From: SURF-32 sp964648365
GTDB lineage: Bacteria; Planctomycetota; Phycisphaerae; UBA1845
Assembly: GCA_964648365.1 (NCBI GenBank)
Contig: CAZYLK010000027.1
Span: 1-44,430, forward strand
Reading direction: 5' to 3'
Length of the DNA stretch: 44,430 bases
A program made the position numbers and the translations under genes. Each line of letters opens with the position of its first letter. Within the stretch, counting starts at the first letter, position 1. Positions 25,425-33,964 of the stretch are shown here, in pieces. The notes beneath the pieces are model-generated. The model saw only the letters and a program-made list of their open reading frames with translations. It ran no database searches and was not told the DNA's origin.

Positions 25425-25943
25425 CTACGCCAACTGCCCCGTCTGCACGCATTCCCACTCGACCACATCGAGATCGTACCCGATCGGCGGCAGGCCGAGT
25501 TGGCGGCGTATGTTGAGCGCCTGGGCTCGGTGGTGCATGCCGTGCGTCAGGGCGTGCAGCATCGCGGTCAGTCGTTGAAAGCGGTAAGTCGGCCCGTCGG
25601 GCATCTGGAACTCCATCGGCTCCAGCCAGCGGTCGGAGGCGTCCAGTGCCTCGGCGACCGTCCTCAGTTGTGCGTCGGCGGCCGTAAGAAGCGTCATGAG
25701 TTCAGCCGGGCTGCGGTGCCGGTCGTCCTGCTCGATCGAGGGCCTCAGTTCAGCTCCGCCGATGCGGTCCGCCCAGCGCCGCATGGCGCCAATGATGTGG
25801 CGAAGCGTATCATGAAGGCTGCCCGGGCCGATCTCGAAGCGTTGATGGAACTGCTCGACAGAAAGTGTCGCCGCGTCGTCGAGCAGCAGGCTGGTGGCCC
25901 AGGTGTTGTGCGCGATCAGCGTCGTGATGCCGCGTGAGTTCAT
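25425..25943 (-). CDS. DinB-like metal-dependent four-helix-bundle protein
   Basis: 172 residues. The helical-bundle pattern has three metal-binding His positions: GSLHDTLRHIIGAMRRWADR in helix 2 and MLHALTHGMHHRAQALNIRR in helix 4 (the HGxHHR motif). DinB/YfiT proteins are often thiol-dependent transferases or hydrolases; the substrate cannot be read from sequence. ATG codons at 25952 and 25943 are both possible starts; GGAG lies 10 bases before the latter. First gene of a pair with the DUF5678-like gene. Confidence 0.88.
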   Translation of the reverse strand: MNSRGITTLIAHNTWATSLLLDDAATLSVEQFHQRFEIGPGSLHDTLRHIIGAMRRWADRIGGAELRPSIEQDDRHRSPAELMTLLTAADAQLRTVAEALDASDRWLEPMEFQMPDGPTYRFQRLTAMLHALTHGMHHRAQALNIRRQLGLPPIGYDLDVVEWECVQTGQLA

Positions 25944-26080
25944 GCGGTCCATGCTCCGGGTGAAACAACAAAGCGAGGCGCGCGGATGCTGCCGCGCGCC
26001 TCGCCTGTTAAGACTACACGGTGTCGGCGTCAACGGAAGCCCCGCCGGGGCGGGCGCCGTCGGGCCGCTCGCTCACCGGG

Positions 26081-27103
26081 CTAGCTGCATTCGCTGCGCT
26101 TGCCCTTGACCTTGCACGTGCCGCTGCCGCCGTCCGGGCAGGCGAGCACCGCCTTGACCTTCTTGACGCAGTCCTTCACGACTTCGCAATCGACGCTGGT
26201 GTCGTAGAGGCTGCCGACCTCGGGGCAGGCCTCGCAACCCTTCTTGGACTTGCTCTTCTTGATCAGGTACTGGCAGGTCGGCCCGCCACTGCCGCCGACC
26301 GGCTCGAAGAACCGAAGACTGCCGCTGGCCACCTGCGTGCTTTCGCCGGTGTTCGGATCCAGCACGTGGGCGCCGGTGCCGTTGGACCACAAAATGTTGC
26401 CGTTGCCCAGTTCGTGAACACCCCGCAACCCGGTGCCGACCGGCCAGTAGTTGAGTTGATTGCCATCGGCGTCGAACTCGTAGATGCCCGCCGGCGCGGA
26501 GAAGGTCGCCAGCAGAATGTTGCCGTTGGCCCGCTGCGTCATCTGTTCGGGGAAAGCAAACCCGGCGGCGAACTGGCTGATCAGATTGCCGTCGAAATCG
26601 ACGCTGCTGATCTTGTCGCTGGTGCCGATGTCGTTGACGAGGAAGTCATCCGAGCGGAGCAGAATGTCGAACGGATCGCCCAGGCCCGTCCACACGTCAA
26701 GCTGGTTGCCGTCGAGGTCGAAGACGACGATCGCGTCATCCGGAGCGCCGTTCGCGGTGCCGGCGTTGCTGACGTAAAGGCGGTCGTCCTTGATCTCGAT
26801 GCCGCGGACGTTGTCCAGGCCCGTATCGATCAGGGCGGCGATAAAGTTGCCGTCCGCATCGAAGCGGTAGACGGTGTCGCCGAGCTGGTCCGATATCCAC
26901 GTCTCATCGCCGACGGTAATCGCACAGATCGGCGTGCTGAGGATTCCGGAGCCATCGATGTAGCTGTCGTCGAGCAGCGTTCCGTCGTTCGCATCGAACA
27001 GGAACACGCGGTCGCTGGTGGAATCCGGACACATCAACTGTCCGGACGCCCCGGCGACGGCCGCGAAGGCCACCATCAGGCTGAACATACTTGCAAGTCT
27101 CAT
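26081..27103 (-). CDS. Secreted propeller-like protein with Cys-rich C-terminus
   Basis: 340 residues. A signal peptide (MFSLMVAFAAVAGASG) is followed by NHL/SMP-30-like repeats of the type VFLFDANDGTLLDDSYIDGS, TVYRFDADGNFIAALIDTGL and IYEFDADGNQLNYWPVGTGL, about six blades. The last 70 residues are rich in Cys and Lys (KKSKSKKGCEACPEVGSLYD, DCVKKVKAVLACPDGGSG), a tail unlike the module in the beta-helix protein. The start at 27103 has GGGAGGA 7 bases upstream. Secreted or surface-attached; ligand unknown. Confidence 0.85.
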   Translation of the reverse strand: MRLASMFSLMVAFAAVAGASGQLMCPDSTSDRVFLFDANDGTLLDDSYIDGSGILSTPICAITVGDETWISDQLGDTVYRFDADGNFIAALIDTGLDNVRGIEIKDDRLYVSNAGTANGAPDDAIVVFDLDGNQLDVWTGLGDPFDILLRSDDFLVNDIGTSDKISSVDFDGNLISQFAAGFAFPEQMTQRANGNILLATFSAPAGIYEFDADGNQLNYWPVGTGLRGVHELGNGNILWSNGTGAHVLDPNTGESTQVASGSLRFFEPVGGSGGPTCQYLIKKSKSKKGCEACPEVGSLYDTSVDCEVVKDCVKKVKAVLACPDGGSGTCKVKGKRSECS

Positions 27104-27672
27104 AATCCGTCCTCCCAATTGCAGCGCACACAATAGAATCAAGCGACGCGCGTTGGCCGCAAGTGTCGCGCATCGCGTCTACCACCTGTTTTCTTGTGCC
27201 GCGAGTCAGCGGAGACGTCGCCCGTGTCACCGAACGGACCGGGCACATGCAGACGCTGCAGGTCACGGCCGCCGGCAGGCACCAGGCAACGATGACCGCG
27301 GGATCAATCCCGCGTGCGATCGACTGACGTGAATGGAACCCCTGAGTCGCAGCACCGGCTTGCCCCGCCCGAGTTCCACAACCAAGCCGCCGCCGCGGGC
27401 TGAAACGGGTTCAACCGCTGACAAGCCGTCATTGTACGAGTCGGCGACCGCAATCGCAACAGGAAACTGGGGGTTTGTTGTGCGAATCCACATGAAAGCC
27501 CGCCCCGATGGGCCGGCGCTCGCGAGTCGCATGGTGCCCGCCCCGGCGGGGGTGCGCATCGCCCGATGGTTTCACGCGGAAAGGCCCCAACGCCTGCGCC
27601 CCGAGCGCGGGCGACAGGAACGGACACGGCGGGCGATCGGGGGTGAAGGCCGGCGGAGCGGGACGCCGCGGG
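27104..27672. other. Intergenic region with one perfect palindrome
   Basis: 569 bases. The only clear element is CGCGGGATCAATCCCGCG at 27297-27314 (8-base arms, 2-base loop), a hairpin of the same style as F4 at 38508. Short open frames here have no domain character and I do not call them. Confidence 0.5.
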
Positions 27673-29067
27673 TCAGGCGCCCGGTGCCAAGGACGCTGCA
27701 GCCGCTTGGCGATCGTTTCGAAGCCACCGCAGCAGCCGTTCCGGCGCGCGCAGGCACACAATGGCCGCTAGAAGAATCCACGGGGAGAGTTGAACCCGCA
27801 GATACAACGCGACCGGCGCAGCGCACGCCATCCACAGGAATGCGGCCGCGACAAGCAGCCGCACCGCCCGGGTCAGCAGGGCCGCCCTCTCTGGATCGAG
27901 AAACGTCGTCCCGCGCGGTCCACGGCCGGGAGCGTCTCCCATGCCGGGTGCGTCATTCCCCGCGGCCGATTGCGGCAGGCCGGCGTCGACCATCTGCGCC
28001 TGCCAGCGCACCCATAGCGCGGCCGGCAGGACGCACAGCAGCATGTCATAGTGGAACAGGTGCGGACAGGTCGCGATCTGCGCCAGCGTCATCGCGGCCA
28101 GCGCCCGCGGCCCGTTCGCAGCCTGACCGGACGGCGAGCCAGCAAGGCTGAACGCTACCACCATCGTAGCAGCGGCGCATGTCAGCGAGAGAATCTGGAT
28201 CGACGCCAGTGGAAGCCACCCGTGGCCCAGGATGTACCAGAAGCCGTACCACGAGTGCTGCTTGTATGCGTCGAAACCCTCGCGCGTCATGACCTCCCCC
28301 AGCCCGGCCAGGAATGAGACGTAGGCCTCGACCGCGCTGATCCCGCACGCCGCGACCGTCAGTGCCAGCGTCGCCGCCCCCCCCAGCGCCACGCCCGTCA
28401 GTGCACGCCACTGTCGCGTCATCAGCAGCCACAATGCGGGCACGACCAGGAACTGGAACTTGAAGGACAGCAGTGACAGCGCCAGCCCCGCGGCCAGCGG
28501 CCGTGACCGCATCAGCAGCGTGCAGAACGCCGTCATCCCGAACAGCGATGCGAACGTGTTCTGCCCGCCCGCCATCGCGAGGAACCACGGTGGGAAGCAC
28601 ACCGCGAGCAGCGCCACCGCGTTCAGGCGCTTCACGTCCAGCCAGCTCGCGACCAGGGCGAGGGTTGCGACGAACAGCGTGGCCGACCACGCCCACCAGA
28701 CGGCCAGCGCCCACCCGTAACCCAGCGGCCACAGCCACGACATCGCCCAGGCATAGTGCGGCGGATTGAAGTAGATGCACGTTTCCGCCCATTCGGGGTT
28801 ACGCGAGCGCATGAAGGCCGTTTGATACGCGGACTGTCGATCGAGCCGGTACAGTTCGGCGTAATCACCGCGAGCTGCAAATTCGCCCGCCATGAAGAAG
28901 GCCAGAAAGTCGCGCCCCACCAGCTTGCCGCCCGGCTCGACGCAGTCCTGGGCGCGAGAAAGCTGCAACGCGTAGGCGCCCGCCGTCACGGCCAGTAGCG
29001 CCACGGGATAGCGCCGCGCGCGTTGCGGGGTCAGCAGCCGGTTGATGACGTCCAGGAATCCGTGCAT
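27673..29067 (-). CDS. GT87-like polytopic membrane glycosyltransferase (DUF2029 type)
   Basis: 464 residues with about ten membrane segments. Early luminal loop GGKLVGRDFLAFFMAGEFAA carries the conserved RDF acidic position typical of GT87/DUF2029 (mannosyltransferase-like) proteins; YFNPPHYAWAMSWLWPLGYG and AGGQNTFASLFGMTAFCTLL follow, both usual for the family. Likely adds sugars from a polyprenyl donor to a glycolipid or glycan. The start at 29067 is uncertain because the upstream frame stays open in an Arg/Pro-rich stretch. Divergent from the PilZ genes. Confidence 0.8.
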   Translation of the reverse strand: MHGFLDVINRLLTPQRARRYPVALLAVTAGAYALQLSRAQDCVEPGGKLVGRDFLAFFMAGEFAARGDYAELYRLDRQSAYQTAFMRSRNPEWAETCIYFNPPHYAWAMSWLWPLGYGWALAVWWAWSATLFVATLALVASWLDVKRLNAVALLAVCFPPWFLAMAGGQNTFASLFGMTAFCTLLMRSRPLAAGLALSLLSFKFQFLVVPALWLLMTRQWRALTGVALGGAATLALTVAACGISAVEAYVSFLAGLGEVMTREGFDAYKQHSWYGFWYILGHGWLPLASIQILSLTCAAATMVVAFSLAGSPSGQAANGPRALAAMTLAQIATCPHLFHYDMLLCVLPAALWVRWQAQMVDAGLPQSAAGNDAPGMGDAPGRGPRGTTFLDPERAALLTRAVRLLVAAAFLWMACAAPVALYLRVQLSPWILLAAIVCLRAPERLLRWLRNDRQAAAASLAPGA

Positions 29068-29350
29068 GGGTCCGGGTCGGGGCGTCCGCCGGCCGTTCCG
29101 CGGCAGCGGCGCCGTACGGCGCGGCTCGCGGCCGGCGCGGCGCGCGACGGCACGGAAGGCCCGCCGCAGGTATGTCGGTCGTTCTTCGTCGCCAACCCCG
29201 TCCGGCGTGTACGGGTGCGCATTCTCGGACGCCGTTGGACCATCGGGACTTATCGGAGTCGCGCAGCCGTCGGGAATAGACCTCGGGGTGGTTGAATCCG
29301 AAGTTTTCAGAGGGAAACAAGGCGGCCCGGCAGGGTCGGGGAGACGGTGC

Positions 29351-30112
29351 GTGCCGACGGCGACGGACATCGAACCACGAGAGGCCATCCGCGCCGCCGC
29401 CGCGCGCAATGGCTCAGTGGAACTCCACTTCTACGACCGCGGCGGCGCCTTCTGCCGGATCCGGGTGCGTATGCTCGATATGGCGAAGGACGGCCGCCTG
29501 GTGCTGGACCGGCCCGAACGCAGCGGGCAGACGGTCCACATTCCGCATCGCCAGAAGCTCACCGGCTTCGTGCTCATGCACGGGCGTCGATTTCGGTTCA
29601 CCTCGCGCCTGCACGACGGGCGCATCCTCGTATCCATCAATGACCGGCAGCGCGTCCCCGGCATCGTGCTTGACCCGCCCGATCAGATCGAGGAGCAGCA
29701 GCGGCGGCGCGATTATCGCGTGACGCTCGCGTCCGATCAGGTCCTGACGGTCGAGCTGGTGGCGATGGACCCGGCCGTGCCCAACGCCTGTCCGGTGGGG
29801 GCGCGGCGCTATGAGGCCCGCCTGATCGACATCAGCGCCGGCGGCATGAGCCTGGCGGGCGAGCGGCGGGCTTTTCGCACGCTCGTGGAGGAGTGTTGCT
29901 GCTTCGCCACGTTTCATCTTCCGGGATCCAGCCGCCCGCTTGATCTGCTGTTGGAAGTGCGTCATGCCGTCGACGTATGGGAATCGCGGCAGCGCCGCAT
30001 CGGGTGCGCCATCGTCCCCTGGCGTTCGTCCCACGCTAACGCCGACACGCGCGCGATCCTGCGTTTCGTGACCCAGGAACAACGACGGCAACTCGCCCAT
30101 CGGAGGACGTGA
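29351..30112 (+). CDS. PilZ-domain protein 1 (YcgR-like)
   Basis: 253 residues. An N-terminal YcgR-type beta domain (ELHFYDRGGAFCRIRVRMLD, KLTGFVLMHGRRFRFTSRLH) precedes a PilZ domain with the c-di-GMP-binding pair EQQRRRDYRV and LIDISAGGMSL. The GTG start at 29351 is chosen because GGAG lies 8 bases upstream and no in-frame ATG is better placed. Four bases separate it from the second PilZ gene; all three PilZ genes form one unit. Likely a cytoplasmic c-di-GMP receptor. Confidence 0.85.
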   Translation: MPTATDIEPREAIRAAAARNGSVELHFYDRGGAFCRIRVRMLDMAKDGRLVLDRPERSGQTVHIPHRQKLTGFVLMHGRRFRFTSRLHDGRILVSINDRQRVPGIVLDPPDQIEEQQRRRDYRVTLASDQVLTVELVAMDPAVPNACPVGARRYEARLIDISAGGMSLAGERRAFRTLVEECCCFATFHLPGSSRPLDLLLEVRHAVDVWESRQRRIGCAIVPWRSSHANADTRAILRFVTQEQRRQLAHRRT

Positions 30113-30116
30113 CGCG

Positions 30117-30821
30117 ATGCCCGCACTCGAACTGGTCGCCGAACAAAGCGAATGCCTCGACCCGGGGTCGGTGAATGAACTGCTGACGGCGGCGCTGGCG
30201 GAGCATGCGCCGATTTCATTCTATCGCGATGCCGCCCGCAGCCGGCTGGTCGTCTCCACCCAACTGGTGGAACGGACGCGCACCTATCTCGAACTGCTCG
30301 GTCCGCCGTGCGACGACCACGAACCGCCGGGAAAACTATCGGAACTGGCCAGCGCGCTGCTGGTGCATGATAAGCAGCGTTTTACGTTCATGGCCGTGCT
30401 CGAACGCATCGGCAAGCGCCAGGGGCGTTCCTACTGGCGCATCGAGACCCCGTCCGATATCAGGCCCTTGATCCGCCGCTCGCCGCGATTGCGCCCGCGC
30501 TCTTCAACCGGCGTAACGGTTCGACCGATTCACGGTCCGGACGTTTCGATCGCGGCTTCGCTGCTGAACGTGTCGGAAGACGGCATGGCCTGTCGCGTGC
30601 CGGCTGCGGCGGACGACGGCATCACGCGGGAGCGGATGGTGAAGGTGAGTTTCCGGCTGGCGGAATCTGGCGAAGCGTTCGAGCTGGCGGCGGACGTGGT
30701 CCACCGTCAGGCCGCCGGGACCGACGGCTTCGACATCGTGGGCCTGCAGTTCTGCCGCCGACGTTCCGCGAAAGAGACGCTGCGCCGCCTGGCGGATGCA
30801 CTGGCCCGAATGGCTTCCTGA
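30117..30821 (+). CDS. PilZ-domain protein 2
   Basis: 234 residues. The N-terminal part resembles the YcgR-N region (PISFYRDAARSRLVVSTQLV). The PilZ domain has RRSPRLRPR and LLNVSEDGMACRV, so the second motif keeps the N-x-S-x-x-G form; binding of c-di-GMP is likely. It begins 4 bases after PilZ 1 and ends 26 bases before PilZ 3. Confidence 0.85.
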   Translation: MPALELVAEQSECLDPGSVNELLTAALAEHAPISFYRDAARSRLVVSTQLVERTRTYLELLGPPCDDHEPPGKLSELASALLVHDKQRFTFMAVLERIGKRQGRSYWRIETPSDIRPLIRRSPRLRPRSSTGVTVRPIHGPDVSIAASLLNVSEDGMACRVPAAADDGITRERMVKVSFRLAESGEAFELAADVVHRQAAGTDGFDIVGLQFCRRRSAKETLRRLADALARMAS

Positions 30822-30847
30822 CCGACGCGGGGGCGAGGATACACGCT

Positions 30848-31618
30848 ATGTCGTCTGACACCATGATGACTCGCAACCGGACGGACGAGATCCTTCAGTC
30901 CGCCATCGAACGTCAGACGCCTGTGCTGATCAGCCACCGGTCTTCGCTCGGCTGGACGGCCTACCAGTCGCGCTTCTGCGGACTCGACGGCGGCAACGAA
31001 CAGATCCACATGCGGCTGGCGCCGCGCAGCGACGACCTGTCCGAGCCGGCGTTTTCCTCCGGCGACAAAGTCGGCGTGACCTTCCGCCGGGCGCACAAGA
31101 AGTGCATGTTCAGTTCGCTGGTTCTGTCGATGGACGACGCCCGTGAGAGCTTCGTCATCCGCCGGCCCTCGCACTTTCAGGAACTTCAGCGACGCGTCTT
31201 CGAACGCACCGCGCCGCCGCCCAGCCGCACCATCGAGGTGCTCTTCTGGAAGCTCGAGGACGTCAGCGAGGGCGCCGTCCCCGACGATTGCATCCTCCAT
31301 GGCGTTCTGGAGGATCTTTCGGTGGGCGGGTCGCGCGTGCGGGCACAGCAGCCCTGCAAAATACAGCTCGACGCCACCTACTGCTGCCGGCTGAAGGTCG
31401 GACAGTTCGACGAAGACCTGACCGTCGAGGGCGTTCTGCGCCACCACGAAATCCCCCGCGGCCAGCACGTGTCGCTGGGCTTCCGATTCATCGGGCTGGA
31501 AGCCACCGAAGCCGGGCGGCAGAACATGATCAAGATCGCCCGCCTGGTCAGCCGCTTCCAGCGCCGCAACTCCAACGCCTCCCGCATCCGTCTGCACCGC
31601 CGCCGCCGCACGCGATGA
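30848..31618 (+). CDS. PilZ-domain protein 3
   Basis: 256 residues. A YcgR-N-like front (TPVLISHRSSLGWTAYQSRF) is followed by VIRRPSHFQELQRRVFER and LEDLSVGGSRVRAQ, the RxxxR-like and D-x-S-x-x-G motifs. The last residues are Arg-rich (RIRLHRRRRTR). Last gene of the triplet; an F1 repeat array starts 17 bases downstream. Confidence 0.82.
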   Translation: MSSDTMMTRNRTDEILQSAIERQTPVLISHRSSLGWTAYQSRFCGLDGGNEQIHMRLAPRSDDLSEPAFSSGDKVGVTFRRAHKKCMFSSLVLSMDDARESFVIRRPSHFQELQRRVFERTAPPPSRTIEVLFWKLEDVSEGAVPDDCILHGVLEDLSVGGSRVRAQQPCKIQLDATYCCRLKVGQFDEDLTVEGVLRHHEIPRGQHVSLGFRFIGLEATEAGRQNMIKIARLVSRFQRRNSNASRIRLHRRRRTR

Positions 31619-31635
31619 TCGACATGTGGCACCTT

Positions 31636-31815
31636 GTGGCACCGGTTTTCAACCGGTGTATCCGTGTGGCACCGGTTTGTAACCGGTGTATCTGTGTGGC
31701 ACCGGTTTCCAACCGGTGTATCCCTGTGGCACCGGTTTCCAACCGGTGTATCTCTGTGGCACCGGTTTTCAACCGGTGTATCCCTGTGGCGCCGGTTTCC
31801 AACCAGTGTGGCGGG
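31636..31815. repeat. Tandem array of six F1 hairpins, 30-bp period
   Basis: Six head-to-tail copies of a 30-base unit (TGTGGCACCGGTTTTCAACC then GGTGTATCCC), with the last copy degraded. Each unit contains the hairpin CACCGGTTTTCAACCGGTG. There are no spacers, so it is not a CRISPR. Single F1 copies lie at 13061, 32543, 32586 and 38432. Confidence 0.95.
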
Positions 31816-31839
31816 CTGTCCAGCCGGTGACTATGCTCT

Positions 31840-31870
31840 GCGAGCCGCGGGCTTGAAGCCCGTGCGGACG
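31840..31870. repeat. F2 hairpin element
   Basis: One copy of F2 (GCGAGCCGCGGGCTTGAAGC then CCGTGCGGACG), just after the F1 array and before the alkyltransferase gene. Confidence 0.85.
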
Positions 31871-31924
31871 TTCCGACTTCGACGCGCCCGCGCGTCGCGG
31901 ACGACGATCCAGGCAAGAGGATGA

Positions 31925-31955
31925 ACCGCAGATGCACGCGGATGCACGCAGATCG
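31925..31955. repeat. Short degenerate repeat (GCAGATGCACGCGGATGCAC type)
   Basis: Three imperfect copies of a 9-base unit (GCAGATGCA, GCGGATGCA, GCAGATCGG). The start codon of the alkyltransferase gene lies inside it, so the first residues of that protein may be repeat-derived. Confidence 0.6.
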
Positions 31956-32489
31956 GAAAGTTCGGGAGAGTACGCGCTGGTTCAGACGCCCGACGGGCTG
32001 TTTGGCTTGCTGGCGATCGACGGCGCGGTTGCGGGGACGTTTCTGCCGATGCCCGCGCGGGAGGCCAAGGCGTACGTCTCGCGCCGCTGGCCTGGGGCCG
32101 CGCGGAACGACGACGTGCTGCCGGCGCTTCAGGCCGCGATCGTCAAGTACTTCGACGGCCAGCGCGTGTCCTTCCGCGCACGTTTACACTTGAACGGCGC
32201 GACCGCGTTCGGCCGCAACGTGCTGGAAGCCTGTGCCCGCATCCCCTACGGCAAGACCGCCACCTATCAGGATCTGGCCCGCGCGGCCGGCAGCCCGTCC
32301 GCATCGCGGGCGGTGGGGAGCCTGATGGCGTCGAACCGCTGCCCGCTGATCATCCCCTGCCACCGCGTCATCCGCTCCGACGGCACGCTGGGCGGATTCT
32401 CGTCGCCGGAAGGCGTGTCGCAGAAAAAGCGCCTGCTGAGGATGGAGGGCGTGTCGGAAACGCTGCCGCTTTTCGGCATGACCGCGTGA
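31932..32489 (+). CDS. ogt: Methylated-DNA--protein-cysteine methyltransferase
   Basis: 185 residues. The C-terminal DNA-binding/active-site domain is intact: RNVLEACARIPYGKTATYQD, AVGSLMASNRCPLIIPCHRV (nucleophilic Cys in PCHRV) and IRSDGTLGGFSSPEGV. It removes alkyl groups from O6-alkylguanine by transferring them to its own Cys. The N-terminal domain is shorter and less conserved, and the start lies in a repeat, so the exact start is unsure. The symbol is by family. Confidence 0.92.
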   Translation: MHADARRSESSGEYALVQTPDGLFGLLAIDGAVAGTFLPMPAREAKAYVSRRWPGAARNDDVLPALQAAIVKYFDGQRVSFRARLHLNGATAFGRNVLEACARIPYGKTATYQDLARAAGSPSASRAVGSLMASNRCPLIIPCHRVIRSDGTLGGFSSPEGVSQKKRLLRMEGVSETLPLFGMTA

Positions 32490-32828
32490 CAATCACGCAC
32501 GCTCGCAAGCAATCCACCCGCATATGGCACCGGTCTTCCCGCATATGGCACCGGTCTTCACCGGTTACAATCGGTGATCCACGGTGTGGCACCGGTTTTC
32601 AACCGGTGGAGTGATTCGGCATCGGCCTTGCGCCTGTGCCGTGGGCGCCGGGTTCCCCGCGGCGTTCGATTCAACATTTTCGAACTTGACGGCGCGGCGG
32701 CGACGTGCATAGACTGAACCCCGCTTGATGATGGGTCGGAGGCGGATGGCCACGGATGCCAGCGCTGCCGCCCATTCCCGCAGAACGCGTTCGACGCGGC
32801 GCACCGCACGTCGAAGCGGACGACTCGC

Positions 32829-32910
32829 CCGCAACCCGCAACCCGCAACCCGCAACCCGCAACCCGCAACCCGCAACCCGCAACCTGCACCCCGCACCCC
32901 GCAACCTGCA
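32829..32910. repeat. 7-bp tandem array (GCAACCC)
   Basis: About eleven copies of GCAACCC, the later ones degenerate (GCACCCC, GCAACCT). Low-complexity array in non-coding DNA. Confidence 0.9.
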
Positions 32911-32972
32911 ACTCGCAGCCGACGTTTGCCATGATGATCTCCGCGCGGTTGCGGCCGCGATCCGCTGGGCGA

Positions 32973-33001
32973 CTCCGCGCGGGCTGAGACCCGCGGCTCG
33001 C
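32973..33001. repeat. F2 hairpin at the 3' end of paralogue 1
   Basis: Sits 4 bases past the stop codon of the gene at 33005-33889. The same relation holds at 33933-33961 and 34893-34921 for the other two paralogues, so the hairpin travelled with the gene unit or acts as its transcript end. Confidence 0.85.
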
Positions 33002-33004
33002 TGT

Positions 33005-33889
33005 CTACTCGCAGGCGACGTCCTGCGAGATAGCCGGGCAGTCGAGCAGGAGGACGGTGCGGTCGCCGGACTGGCGGCGGTAGCGGAACTTCGCTTTGCC
33101 GTTGTCGCCGATCTGCGCCGTCCGCCGGTCGCCGTTGCACGTGACGCGCAGCTCCGTGCCGGGCGGAAGTTGCGTGCGGAGTTTGCCCTTCACTTCCCCC
33201 TTGCGGTTGCCCTGCCGGCACTCAGCGCGAAGCCGCTTCACGGCGTCGCAGTCGATCCCGGGATCCAGCATCTCGCCGAATTCCAGATAATCCCAGCGGG
33301 CCGTCGACTCGTGCAGGTAGGTGTTGGCCCACCAGATCATGCGGGAGTCCTCGGTCGGGTACGCCCCATCCGGACGACCCGCATCCATTACCTTCCCGTC
33401 GATCAGGTAGGCGTACCAGTGTTCGCCGAGCAGTTCGACCCGATGTACGTGGCTCACCCCGTCGTCCAAGTCAAAGTACAGGATCGGCCATCGCAGGTGG
33501 CGGATGAAGCACATCCGATCGCGGGCGATGGTGAAGTGGTAGCTGATGCCAAGATCACCGGCAAAGGAGGCCCCGGCCGGCGCCGCGCCGACCAGCTCCG
33601 ACTTCCGGCCGTCGCTGATCAGTCTCCACTCGGCGTAGAAACGGTCCGCGCCCGCGAATTCAGCGAGCGGGTATCTGTAACCGTCGAACTGACCATTCGA
33701 CTCACCCTCGCCGTAACGGCGAATCACCTGAACGAGCCAGCCATCCTCGATTCGCCGCTCCGCATCGAGCGTGCCCGCTCGAGTGAAGCCGAGTTCTTCC
33801 GGAAATGTCTCGCCCGTGTACCGGATAACGTCAGCAGCGGGCATCGTCAGGGCCAGCGCCGACAACGACAGAATCAGTCCAGAGTACAT
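33005..33889 (-). CDS. Secreted protein with Cys-rich C-terminal module, paralogue 1
   Basis: 294 residues with a short signal peptide (LILSLSALALTMPAAD). The main part (about 20-215) is beta-rich with Trp/Tyr/His (ADRFYAEWRLISDGRKSELV, GISYHFTIARDRMCFIRHLR, HRVELLGEHWYAYLIDGKVM), resembling a LamG/concanavalin-like sandwich; that is a guess. The end module has four Cys: DCDAVKRLRAECRQGN, KLRTQLPPGTELRVTCNGDR, GKAKFRYRRQ and LLLDCPAISQDVACE. It shares this end module with the beta-helix protein at 7718. GAGAGGA lies 8 bases before the ATG. Bases 32989-33594 are identical to 33949-34554 in the next copy. Confidence 0.85.
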   Translation of the reverse strand: MYSGLILSLSALALTMPAADVIRYTGETFPEELGFTRAGTLDAERRIEDGWLVQVIRRYGEGESNGQFDGYRYPLAEFAGADRFYAEWRLISDGRKSELVGAAPAGASFAGDLGISYHFTIARDRMCFIRHLRWPILYFDLDDGVSHVHRVELLGEHWYAYLIDGKVMDAGRPDGAYPTEDSRMIWWANTYLHESTARWDYLEFGEMLDPGIDCDAVKRLRAECRQGNRKGEVKGKLRTQLPPGTELRVTCNGDRRTAQIGDNGKAKFRYRRQSGDRTVLLLDCPAISQDVACE

Positions 33890-33932
33890 TGCCGTGATCC
33901 TCTCGCCGTTGCAGCCGCAATCCGTGACGCCA

Positions 33933-33961
33933 CTTCGCGCGGGCTGAAGCCCGCGGCTCGC
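33933..33961. repeat. F2 hairpin at the 3' end of paralogue 2
   Basis: Copy of F2 with core CGCGGGCTGAAGCCCGCG, in the same orientation as those at 32973 and 34893, 4 bases past the stop codon of paralogue 2. Confidence 0.9.
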
Positions 33962-33964
33962 TGT

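Larger units (their letters stand above)
32490..33004. other. Repeat-rich intergenic region
   Basis: 515 bases without a credible gene. It contains F1 copies (partial at 32524, then 32543-32566 and 32586-32608), a promoter-like TTGACG (32686-32691) with TAGACT (32710-32715), a GCAACCC tandem array (32829-32910) and an F2 hairpin (32973-33001). The promoter-like pair faces no gene, which suggests a lost gene. Confidence 0.7.

Noticed and set aside
27263..27559. Small minus-strand frame in the 27104-27672 gap
   Set aside because: No ribosome-binding site, no domain, and it spans the palindrome at 27297.
31636..31815. Regular 30-base repeats, possible CRISPR array
   Set aside because: The copies are contiguous without spacers and each is a hairpin of a dispersed family; no cas genes are near.
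31634..31924. Ten-residue repeat protein encoded by the F1 array
   Set aside because: The repeat frame is a consequence of a 30-base period; no ribosome-binding site and no conserved domain.
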